8,356 nucleotides of DNA from an uncultured Clostridia bacterium (GCA_947629615.1 CANRER010000060.1:1-8356), one strand, 5' to 3'; numbered from the stretch's first letter, positions 1 to 5,250 are shown. Numbers and translations: made by a program. Notes: a model not told the origin generated them from the letters alone.

Positions 1-47
1 ACCTGCTCATTACGAATGAGCTGCTCTACCAACTGAGCTACATCGGC
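1..47 (-). tRNA. tRNA-Thr (anticodon CGU), 5' part only
   Basis: Read on the minus strand, this begins with a seven-base acceptor strand GCCGATG. It is followed by TA, a D arm (GCTC-AGTTGGTA-GAGC), and an anticodon arm with stem GCTCA/TGAGC and loop TTCGTAA. The anticodon is CGT, so the tRNA should read the threonine codon ACG. The window ends in the variable loop, so the T arm and the 3' acceptor strand lie beyond position 1. The D-arm GCTC/GAGC pairing and the anticodon stem are perfect, so the gene looks intact as far as it can be seen. Confidence 0.93.
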
Positions 48-60
48 ATACAACGATAAT

Positions 61-89
61 ATTATACCCGATATTTTCCCGTTTGTCAA
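61..89 (-). promoter_or_regulatory. Housekeeping (sigma-A type) promoter of the tRNA-Thr gene
   Basis: On the minus strand, TTGACA (84-89) and TATAAT (61-66) match both consensus boxes exactly and are separated by 17 bp. Transcription should begin near position 54, only a few bases before the mature tRNA 5' end at 47. That is the usual arrangement for a strongly expressed tRNA transcript. Confidence 0.9.
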
Positions 90-173
90 TAGCGAAACGC
101 AAAAAATTTGAATAATTCTCGCCAAGCCGTCAGGGCGGCAAAGTCCTCCGCGCGCGCCCGCCGCCGAAGCCGC

Positions 174-202
174 TTGACATAGGCCCGACTTCATGGTACA
201 AT
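174..202 (+). promoter_or_regulatory. Sigma-A type promoter reading toward the DUF4474-like/ankyrin pair
   Basis: TTGACA (174-179) and TACAAT (197-202) are separated by 17 bp, with one mismatch to consensus across the two boxes. The start site should lie near 209. It is the only good promoter upstream of the ORFs at 382 and 754, so it may drive both through a leader of about 170 nt. It could instead belong to a gene now lost, because no intact start codon with a ribosome binding site follows closely. The bases after the -10 box match those after the -10 box of the muramidase promoter at 4394-4399. Confidence 0.75.
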
Positions 203-255
203 AAAAATGTAATATTTTGGCCTTGTGGTGAACAATGAGAATGTGGGCGTAGCCG

Positions 256-290
256 TATGGGAACGGCCGCCCCATAGCTCAACGGCGGCC
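256..290 (+). promoter_or_regulatory. Leader with two mutually exclusive hairpins
   Basis: TATGGG (256-261) can pair with CCCATA (271-276) across a 9-nt loop. GGCCGCC (265-271) can pair with GGCGGCC (284-290) across a 12-nt loop. Each hairpin uses bases the other needs, so only one can form at a time. Neither is followed by a T run, so this is not an intrinsic terminator. The region is GC-rich, which makes chance pairing likely, and no known riboswitch class was recognised. Confidence 0.25.
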
Positions 291-381
291 CCGCCGCGCA
301 GCTTTCCATATAATACGATAACTGGGCCATTTGATGATTTTAAGATTCCATTTCAATAGGAGATACTAAGCTGACTATGGC

Positions 382-744
382 ATGGCTGTAGGAGCTGAGA
401 TGGGATTATATGTAAATGACCCTGATGGTTTTCTTGACCGCGTGTCGCGTGATCAATATTGGTCGACTAAAGGCGATGAAAAAATAGGTATGTCTATGAG
501 CCTTTATAAAGGTGATGAGCTACTTTACACTTTGCCATATGACGATTATTGGTGGATTAACGGTTTTAAGCTCGCCATTAAAGATATAGATCCTAGTGAG
601 TTGACATTGAAGGCGAATTTGAACTTCGATGACCGTACTTCAAAAAATGCTTTTATAAGTGCTTATGCTAGCGAATATGGAGGAGATGGCATAAGTTATG
701 AGAATAATGATTGGAATAACCAAGTATCAATAGTATGGAGGTAA
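382..744 (+). CDS. DUF4474-like C-terminal fragment, probably a truncated gene
   Basis: This is a 120-residue acidic, aromatic-rich protein without a signal peptide or membrane segment. Visible blocks are GAEMGLYV (residues 4-11), YWWINGFK (56-63), PSELTLKANLNFDD (71-84) and NAFISAYASEYG (89-100). From memory these match the C-terminal half of DUF4474, a domain of unknown function found at the ends of larger Firmicute proteins; this was not verified by a search. The domain pattern (roughly YG-x-x-x-GAE-x-G) continues upstream of the ATG as A-D-Y-G (370-381) until an in-frame TAA at 367-369. The ORF therefore looks like the 3' remnant of a longer gene rather than a complete one. The only SD-like bases, AGGAGA (358-363), lie about 18 nt from the ATG, which is too far. 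Codon composition is AT-richer than the genes right of 2900. It ends 9 bp before the ankyrin gene, whose RBS it contains. Confidence 0.6.
   Translation: MAVGAEMGLYVNDPDGFLDRVSRDQYWSTKGDEKIGMSMSLYKGDELLYTLPYDDYWWINGFKLAIKDIDPSELTLKANLNFDDRTSKNAFISAYASEYGGDGISYENNDWNNQVSIVWR
737..741 (+). promoter_or_regulatory. Ribosome binding site of the ankyrin gene, inside the upstream stop region
   Basis: GGAGG at 737-741 sits in the last codons of the upstream ORF (TGG AGG TAA) and 12 nt before the ATG at 754. The spacing is slightly long, but this is the only SD nearby. It fixes the start at 754 and suggests that translation of the two ORFs is coupled. Confidence 0.7.
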
Positions 745-753
745 ACGCCATAT

Positions 754-2148
754 ATGATTAAAAAAATATGGTTTTCCATAATTATTTTGATAGTGGCAAC
801 ACTTTTTATAACCATATTTTATCATTGTGCTACAGGGTCAAGTGAAATTGAAAATCTTCTATGGGACGCTATAAGTAAAAAAAATTTGGAACTTGTCAAA
901 GATGCTGTTGCACAGGGCGCAAATATTAACGAATTTAGCCAGTACAGCCACTACGTAATGTCATCTGGCACAGCAAAAATGGTGCGAAGTCCTGTATGGA
1001 TTGCTATAGAACGCAGGGAAAATAAAATTGCAGAGTATTTGTTGGACTGCGGTGCAGACATAAATTCCTATGAAGATAGAAATGGAAGAACCCTTGTTCA
1101 ATATTGCGCGACGGAAAGAAAAAGCATGCTGAGAAAAGTAGTCGAGTCAGGTGCTGACCTTTTTCACGCAGACAAAATGGGTCGAACTGCGATTGATTAT
1201 GCGGCAAATGTCGATGCAGGAGATTATGCATTTAAGCTATTTATTGAGAGCGGCGCAATTCCAACTACTAAAACGGGTGAGATTGCATTAAAAAACAATC
1301 AGAATAAAAGCCGATTTGGTATGCTGAAAGTAATCATGCAGTACACAGATGAGTTGGAAATTAATTCTGCGTTAAGGTATGCAATTCTAGGCAACGGGGA
1401 AGCAGCGGTTAAGTATGCCAGCTCAATTGACGATAAAACCGATTTGATTTTTGCAATGGCGTCGTTTTGCGAACCAAAGTATTTTGAAGCAGTATACAAT
1501 AGAAGTATTTCATACAGTGAATTGTTGCAATACGCAGTATTATATGGTAATAGTGAAATGATAATATACCTTATGGAAAACGGTGAAATGAAAAATATAA
1601 GTGGACTTAAACTAGGCTTATACGCTGCTCGCAATAATGAAGTTGAATTATTTGAGTTTTTGGATAAGAACGGAATTTATTATTCAAAAAAAGAGGCAAT
1701 TGAAGAGCTGCTGTACTCTTGTAACCAAGACTGCATTGAGTATCTGTTGAGCGACGGGTTTTATTCTGACATATTATTAGAAGAAGCATGTTTTGCTGGC
1801 AATACAAAAGTTGTCGAAATGCTCTTGCATAATGATGATACATTTGAAGGGAAAGAATATGCTTGCCCGATGGTCTACGCTTCTAGAGAGGGCTATACAG
1901 ATATAGTTGCATTGCTAATTGAAGCAGGAGCTAATCCCAATATAGAATATGATAAAGAGACACCATTGTACGTAGCCGTTCGTTACGGATATTTTGACAT
2001 AGTTGAGTTATTAATTGAAAATGGCGCGGATTTAGAATGGAAAAACAGCAATGGAGAAAGCTTACTTGACATTTTGCAAAATTACAATTTAGAGGCATCT
2101 GCATTTGAGAGTCTACATTCTATAAGCCATTTGGGGACAGACGCGTAA
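754..2148 (+). CDS. Membrane-anchored ankyrin-repeat protein
   Basis: This 464-residue protein begins with MIKK and a hydrophobic segment at about residues 5-24, so it is probably tethered to the membrane as a signal anchor. A Cys follows (residue 25), but IFYHC is not a proper lipobox. The rest is built of divergent ankyrin repeats. Units are recognisable near 32-58, 80-104 (EYLLDCGADIN), 111-136 (VVESGADL), 143-168, 260-277, 290-307, 318-335 and 340-358. The two clearest are 370-396 (ASREGYTDIVALLIEAGANP) and 404-427 (AVRYGYFDIVELLIENGADL). Repeats 170-260 are badly eroded. Ankyrin arrays bind other proteins and no catalytic motif is visible. The partner may be the product of the ORF ending 9 bp upstream, and ankyrin proteins are known immunity partners in some polymorphic toxin loci. 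The AT-rich codon use suggests acquisition. The last residues, GTDA, are encoded within a 26-bp direct repeat. Confidence 0.88.
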   Translation: MIKKIWFSIIILIVATLFITIFYHCATGSSEIENLLWDAISKKNLELVKDAVAQGANINEFSQYSHYVMSSGTAKMVRSPVWIAIERRENKIAEYLLDCGADINSYEDRNGRTLVQYCATERKSMLRKVVESGADLFHADKMGRTAIDYAANVDAGDYAFKLFIESGAIPTTKTGEIALKNNQNKSRFGMLKVIMQYTDELEINSALRYAILGNGEAAVKYASSIDDKTDLIFAMASFCEPKYFEAVYNRSISYSELLQYAVLYGNSEMIIYLMENGEMKNISGLKLGLYAARNNEVELFEFLDKNGIYYSKKEAIEELLYSCNQDCIEYLLSDGFYSDILLEEACFAGNTKVVEMLLHNDDTFEGKEYACPMVYASREGYTDIVALLIEAGANPNIEYDKETPLYVAVRYGYFDIVELLIENGADLEWKNSNGESLLDILQNYNLEASAFESLHSISHLGTDA

Positions 2149-2228
2149 TGGCCCACTCAGGTAAATAATTTCAGCCCTGTGCATTTTGCACAGTAGGCCG
2201 AATGGGGACGTACATTCTATGGCCCACT
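2132..2228. repeat. 26-bp imperfect direct repeat pair overlapping the ankyrin 3' end
   Basis: Copy 1 is 2132-2157 and copy 2 is 2203-2228. Both have TGGGGAC, then nine less conserved bases, then ATGGCCCACT. The two blocks are identical and the spacing is the same, with an offset of 71 bp. A further CTGTCCC near 2255-2261 is the complement of GGGACAG in copy 1. The arrangement resembles REP-like or miniature-element remnants, but no transposase is present. Confidence 0.6.
2177..2193 (+). repeat. Short hairpin after the ankyrin gene
   Basis: CTGTGC (2177-2182) and GCACAG (2188-2193) are perfect complements around a 5-nt ATTTT loop, and outer GCC/GGC pairs can form past a two-base bulge. No T run follows, so it is at best a weak terminator or a 3'-end stabilising hairpin for the ankyrin transcript. 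Confidence 0.45.
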
Positions 2229-2410
2229 GAACAACTGAATTAAAGGGGCGGCGGTTGCTGTCCCTTCCTTTTCTGCGTAACTAATTTGGAAGAAGTTCCT
2301 CGTAAGATTATTTCAATGAATTTGTCGTACAAAAAAGACGGACAGACACTCTATTCGTCTTAATTGCGAGCATATTTTAGGACGGTTTCCCATAAATATT
2401 ATAGTGAAAT

Positions 2411-2459
2411 GTTGAGACGCCACGGTCCTAGTCGGCAGTCAGTAACCGTGGCGTCTAAC
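2411..2459. repeat. Perfect 12-bp inverted repeat with 18-nt loop
   Basis: AGACGCCACGGT (2415-2426) is the exact reverse complement of ACCGTGGCGTCT (2445-2456). With one bulged G at 2414 the stem extends through GTT (2411-2413) and AAC (2457-2459). Next come CTATCTC and other non-T sequence, so this is not a typical intrinsic terminator. It could be a recombination or protein-binding site, the core of a small RNA, or a miniature-element remnant. Confidence 0.65.
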
Positions 2460-2525
2460 TATCTCATATGTTCATCTTAGCGTCTCTGCCCTACTGGGTG
2501 CAAATTTGAGTGAGCACCTCTAAAA

Positions 2526-2852
2526 ATGGAGCATGCCATAATAAATATTCTTATTACAACCATTTTAAGCGTATTATTTTTTAAGGCGTTCATTGCCTTT
2601 GATCAAATAGATGCAAAATTTTCTACTGAAAACCGGGTCAAGTATCCGGAAAGTCGGGCGTCTATGTATGACGACTTGTTAAGTCATGATATTGTCGGGC
2701 TCTCGGAGCGCCAAGTGGTAGGCTTAATGGGAGAACCCGACAGTATAACTGAAAACGGAGATTATAAATACAGTGGAGGCACTCATTACTTCGTTTATAT
2801 TTCTTTCAAAAATGGCAATGCCGATAAAATTTGGGACGAAGACCTTTTTTGA
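2526..2852 (+). CDS. Small anchored protein with a BamE/SmpA-like domain
   Basis: A 108-residue protein. Residues 5-25 form a hydrophobic segment (IINILITTILSVLFFKAFIAF) that probably anchors it, with the remainder outside the membrane. Residues about 46-105 read ASMYDDLLSHDIVGLSERQVVGLMGEPDS and then beta-strand-like YKYSGG and YFVYISFKNG. The order helix, GLSERQV, L-x-GEPD, two strands is typical of small BamE/SmpA-OmlA-like domains that are common in secreted clostridial proteins of unknown role. The ORF is bounded upstream by an in-frame TGA at 2511-2513. ATG 2526 is the only start that includes the anchor, but no Shine-Dalgarno sequence precedes it and no promoter is evident, so the start is less certain than the gene. 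Composition is AT-rich like the ankyrin gene. A strong terminator follows 10 bp after the stop. Confidence 0.65.
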   Translation: MEHAIINILITTILSVLFFKAFIAFDQIDAKFSTENRVKYPESRASMYDDLLSHDIVGLSERQVVGLMGEPDSITENGDYKYSGGTHYFVYISFKNGNADKIWDEDLF

Positions 2853-2862
2853 ACCGATATCT

Positions 2863-2897
2863 ATGCCATGCGGTTTTTGCCGCATGGCGTTTTCCTT
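2863..2897 (+). terminator. Rho-independent terminator of the accessory segment
   Basis: GCCATGCGG (2865-2873) and CCGCATGGC (2880-2888) are perfect 9-bp arms around the loop TTTTTG. The stem extends by A-T and T-G pairs to 2863 and 2890 and is followed by TTTCCTTT. It lies 10 bp past the stop at 2852 and ends rightward transcription before the oppositely oriented spoIVB. Confidence 0.88.
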
Positions 2898-3084
2898 TAC
2901 ACAAACAAGAAACGGCGGAGCTTGCGGAAGCTGGGCAGATGGGCCAATTACCGCAGGTCCATTACAGCAGCTATATTTCATCTACCTCTCCTCCGTATTC
3001 TATACAGACTATACCGCGCCGCTCAAGCGACTCCGGGGAATAACACTTCTGTGTATTCGAGGCTTATATCGTAACAATTCAACA
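2898..3084. other. Spacer between converging transcripts
   Basis: About 190 bp between the terminator and the 3' end of spoIVB. Short open frames pass through it, but none has an RBS, a plausible start or a recognisable protein. Composition returns here toward that of the chromosome to the right, so the right edge of the AT-rich insert probably lies near 2890-3080. Confidence 0.4.
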
Positions 3085-3111
3085 GACGCCGCGCGACATT
3101 CACGCGGCGTC
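3085..3111 (-). terminator. Candidate terminator hairpin at the spoIVB stop codon
   Basis: GACGCCGCG (3085-3093) and CGCGGCGTC (3103-3111) form a 9-bp GC-rich stem with a 9-nt loop that contains the spoIVB stop codon (3100-3102). On the minus strand it is followed by TGTTGAATTGTT, a broken T tract. Termination is plausible but not ideal, and the stem might simply reflect GC-rich coding sequence. Confidence 0.5.
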
Positions 3112-4281
3112 CTCGGCGGAGCGGAGCATATTTTCAATAAACACGCCATAACCGCAGGCGGGATTATTCACCAGCACGTGCGTCACCGCGCCGACTATTG
3201 CTCCGTTTTGTATTATGGGGCTGCCGCTCATTCCCTGTACTATGCCGCCGGTCAAAGCGAGAAGGCGTTCGTCGGTTATTTGGAGCAAAATCCCCTTTGT
3301 GGGCGAGCCGAGGCGGTTGACGCGCATTATAGCGACCTCGTAGCTTGTCCGCCCTTCGCCCACGTCGCAGATTATCTGCGCGGGGCCGATTTCGACGTCG
3401 CCGGCGGGCGCGGCGGGCAGGGTTTCGGCTGCGGAGGGCGAAGCGTCGTCGCCGCCGAGCAGGCGGCCGAAAATGCCGCAATCGCTGTTAAGCTCAATCG
3501 TTCCGAGGGTTTCGGCCCCGCCCACGAACGCCCCGGTAATCTCGCCGGGCGCTCCGCGGCGTCCCTTGGTGACGCCGGCAACGCGGCTGCGCTCCACGGT
3601 ACCCTTTCGGACGGGAAAGCGCACGCCGGTTTCGCTTTCGTTTATGCCGTGGCCGAGCGCACCGTAAACTCCGCTTTCCCTGTCGATAAAGGTGAGCGTG
3701 CCGACGCCGGCCGCGCTGTCGCGCACCCAAACGCCCAAGCGGCTCTCGCCGTCCTCACAGAGCACGGGCTCGGCGCGGACGGTCAGCTCCGCGTCGCCCC
3801 GGCGCACGCCCAGGCTGATTTCGCCGCCCTCGTCCACGGCGGCGGCAAAGTCGGAATATTCGTTGATGGCGGCCCCGTTTACGGAATAAATTATGTCGCC
3901 CTCGCTGACGTCCGTGCGGCAGTAGTCCTCGCGCCCGATGACGATAACGCCTGCGCCGCGCAGCTTTATGCCCACCAGCGAGCCGCCTATCTCAAGGTTT
4001 CGCGGCTCCACAACGCGCACGCTGACGCGCTTTCGCGCCATGCCGCCGAAGGCGGTCAGCTCCGCCTCGTATTCGCCCGCCTCGGCCGCCGCCACTGTGC
4101 CGGCCGAAGCCTCGAGCGCGGCGGGCAGGCCGCTGAGCCGCACCCCCTGCGCAATGGACGTGCTGTGCTCGCGGCCCGAAAGCAGGGTTATTTCCTCGGG
4201 AAGCGATTGGGAAAAATATACGCCGTAAAGCAGAGCGCACATGGCAAGCGCGCCCAGCCCGCGTCCGATAAGCTTTTTCAT
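3100..4281 (-). CDS. spoIVB: SpoIVB peptidase (stage IV sporulation protein B, family S55)
   Basis: A 393-residue serine protease, slightly shorter than the B. subtilis enzyme (about 425). In the known pathway it is made in the forespore, exported to the intermembrane space, and triggers SpoIVFB cleavage of pro-sigma-K in the mother cell. Residues 7-24 form the N-terminal membrane/signal segment. A PDZ domain spans about 98-175 (GVIVIG, VSEGDIIYSVNG). The S55 domain carries GALGHGI with His211, QITDERLLAL with Asp337, and GIVQGMSGSPI with Ser352. The Asp-to-Ser spacing of 15 matches the B. subtilis triad as I recall it. The tail GAVTHVLVNNPACGYGVFIENML is typical, with ACGYG where TRGYG is usual. 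GGAGGG (4286-4291) lies 4 nt before the ATG and supports this start. The usual recN/spo0A neighbours are absent. The upstream region is shared with the divergent muramidase gene. Confidence 0.96.
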   Translation of the reverse strand: MKKLIGRGLGALAMCALLYGVYFSQSLPEEITLLSGREHSTSIAQGVRLSGLPAALEASAGTVAAAEAGEYEAELTAFGGMARKRVSVRVVEPRNLEIGGSLVGIKLRGAGVIVIGREDYCRTDVSEGDIIYSVNGAAINEYSDFAAAVDEGGEISLGVRRGDAELTVRAEPVLCEDGESRLGVWVRDSAAGVGTLTFIDRESGVYGALGHGINESETGVRFPVRKGTVERSRVAGVTKGRRGAPGEITGAFVGGAETLGTIELNSDCGIFGRLLGGDDASPSAAETLPAAPAGDVEIGPAQIICDVGEGRTSYEVAIMRVNRLGSPTKGILLQITDERLLALTGGIVQGMSGSPIIQNGAIVGAVTHVLVNNPACGYGVFIENMLRSAEDAA

Positions 4282-4291
4282 ATGGCCCTCC

Positions 4292-4319
4292 GCAAGAATG
4301 GTATCACGCTTATTCTTGC
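4292..4319. repeat. 8-bp inverted repeat next to the spoIVB ribosome binding site
   Basis: GCAAGAAT (4292-4299) and ATTCTTGC (4312-4319) are perfect complements separated by 12 bp. The repeat ends one base into the spoIVB GGAGGG. It could be an operator for a dimeric regulator or, if fully transcribed, a hairpin abutting the RBS. One arm overlaps the weak sigma-G-like -10 candidate. Confidence 0.5.
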
Positions 4320-4340
4320 CGCGCGGGGCCGTTTATATTC
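4311..4340 (-). promoter_or_regulatory. Weak sigma-G-like promoter candidate for spoIVB
   Basis: On the minus strand, GAATA (4336-4340) matches the -35 element of forespore sigma-G promoters. AAGAATA (4311-4317) lies 18 bp downstream and partly matches the -10 (CAtnnTA). A start site near 4304 would leave a leader of about 23 nt containing the GGAGGG. Forespore expression is expected for this family. The -10 match is poor, so this is tentative. Confidence 0.3.
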
Positions 4341-4370
4341 AGTCCGCTTTTGCCATCGCGGCGCGAAGGC

Positions 4371-4399
4371 TTGACAGCGGGCCGCTTCGATGATATAAT
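4371..4399 (+). promoter_or_regulatory. Strong sigma-A type promoter of the GH25 muramidase gene
   Basis: TTGACA (4371-4376) and TATAAT (4394-4399) are both perfect and 17 bp apart. Transcription should start near 4406, giving a leader of about 35 nt with AAAGGAGG at 4425-4432, 8 nt before the ATG. This predicts constitutive vegetative expression, in contrast to the sporulation gene on the other side. Confidence 0.92.
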
Positions 4400-4440
4400 A
4401 AAAATATAACTATTGTTTAATTACAAAGGAGGCCGCGCAA

Positions 4441-5250
4441 ATGAAAAATCGTTTGATTGGACTGCTCGCGCTGTCGGCGGCGTTGGTTTTGTCGGCTTGC
4501 TCGGAAAAAATCAACGCCGAGGTCACTCCCGAGGGGGATTTTGCGGAAAACAGCTGGAAATTCGTCGAGGGCCGCAGGCTGAGCGACAGCGAAACGGACC
4601 CGATGGCGGGCAACGGACTCGGCCCCTTGGGCGCCGCGCCGAGGGAGCCGCAAATGAAGGGCATCGACGTGAGCAAATACGAGGGCAAAATAGATTGGAG
4701 CAAGGTGAAGGACGAGGTGGATTTCGCGATAATCCGCTGCGGCTACGGGCAGAATTACACGAAGCAGGACGACCCCGAATGGCTTGACAACGTGAACGGC
4801 TGCATAGAGAACAATATACCGTTCGGCGTTTACATATACTCCTACGCGGTCACGACCGACGCCGCAAAAAGCGAAGCCCGCCACGTTTTGAGGCTTGTGG
4901 ACGGGCGGAAGCTGAGTTTTCCGATATATTACGACATGGAGGACGAAAAAACGCAGGGCAAGCTTTCGAACAAGCGGCTCGCGGCCATAGCGCAGACCTT
5001 TTGCGGCGCGATAACCGACGCGGGCTACAGTGTGGGCGTTTACGCCAATACGACGTGGTGGAACACGAAGCTGACCGAGCCCTTCTTCGACGACCCCTCC
5101 CTAAGCAAGTGGGTGGCGCAGTACAACTCGGTATGCACGTATAACGGCAATTACGATATGTGGCAGTACACCTGCACGGGGGCCGTAAACGGCATAAACG
5201 GCGGCGTTGACATGAATTTTTGGTACAAAGACGTAAGGGGAGCCGAATAA
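4441..5250 (+). CDS. GH25 muramidase (lysozyme-type) lipoprotein
   Basis: A 269-residue extracytoplasmic enzyme predicted to cleave the beta-1,4 bond between N-acetylmuramic acid and N-acetylglucosamine in peptidoglycan. The N-terminus is a lipoprotein signal peptide with lipobox LSAC (Cys20), so the enzyme should be tethered to the outer face of the membrane. Residues 21-72 are a low-complexity linker. The GH25 domain spans 73-265. GIDVSKYEG (74-82) has the first conserved Asp (Asp76), and IYYDMED (162-168) has the catalytic pair Asp165 and Glu167. The terminal strand WQYTCTG plus GGVDMNFWY (254-262) has Asp257. All expected acidic residues are present, so it looks active. No choline or LysM binding module is attached. 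AAAGGAGG at 8-nt spacing fixes the start. It is divergent from spoIVB and convergent with the deacetylase gene, 6 bp away. It may act in growth-related wall turnover; a phage origin is unlikely given the lipobox. Confidence 0.93.
   Translation: MKNRLIGLLALSAALVLSACSEKINAEVTPEGDFAENSWKFVEGRRLSDSETDPMAGNGLGPLGAAPREPQMKGIDVSKYEGKIDWSKVKDEVDFAIIRCGYGQNYTKQDDPEWLDNVNGCIENNIPFGVYIYSYAVTTDAAKSEARHVLRLVDGRKLSFPIYYDMEDEKTQGKLSNKRLAAIAQTFCGAITDAGYSVGVYANTTWWNTKLTEPFFDDPSLSKWVAQYNSVCTYNGNYDMWQYTCTGAVNGINGGVDMNFWYKDVRGAE

Larger units (their letters stand above)
90..381. other. Intergenic stretch between the tRNA promoter and the first ORF
   Basis: About 290 bp without a convincing gene. The left two thirds are GC-rich like the chromosome to the right of 2900, and base composition drops from about 300 onward. 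The stretch holds a rightward promoter and a leader with overlapping hairpin options, both listed separately. The right end (about 300-369) may contain decayed coding sequence. In the frame of positions 327-356 it reads P-F-D-D-F-K-I-P-F-Q and then hits TAG. In the frame of the downstream ORF it is stopped by TAA at 367-369. No other RNA gene is recognised. Confidence 0.5.
2149..2525. other. Gene-free 377-bp stretch with repeats
   Basis: No ORF with a plausible start and RBS is visible on either strand. The stretch holds most of the 26-bp direct repeat pair, a small hairpin at 2177-2193, a weak inverted repeat AAGACG/CGTCTT (2335-2340 and 2356-2361) and a long stem at 2411-2459. I recognise no RNA family, origin or attachment site here. 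It may be debris of a mobile element, or a spacer between two accessory genes. Confidence 0.5.

Noticed and set aside
309..314. TATAAT just upstream of the DUF4474-like ORF
   Set aside because: No -35-like sequence lies at 16-18 bp upstream, where the DNA is GC-rich (GCGGCCCCGCCG). The match is probably chance at the edge of the AT-rich segment.
130..330. 66-codon minus-strand ORF across the leader region
   Set aside because: It has no credible RBS, a Gly/Arg/Pro-rich composition typical of random GC-rich DNA, and it overlaps the rightward promoter.
2335..2361. AAGACG/CGTCTT inverted repeat
   Set aside because: Six-base arms with a 15-nt loop are weak and expected by chance; no T tract or gene end lies nearby.
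2409..2480. A 23-codon ORF starting at ATG 2409
   Set aside because: It has no RBS, and it is largely made of the palindromic stem and its loop, so the codons are better explained by the inverted repeat.
2938..2950. GGGCCA near 2941 as another copy of the flanking repeat
   Set aside because: Only about six bases match, without the flanking TGGGGAC block, so it is not a supportable repeat copy.
2773..4374. 533-codon open frame on the plus strand opposite spoIVB
   Set aside because: It runs antisense through spoIVB, whose S55 motifs are unmistakable. The plus-frame protein is Ala/Arg/His-rich, lacks any domain, and arises from GC-rich third positions.
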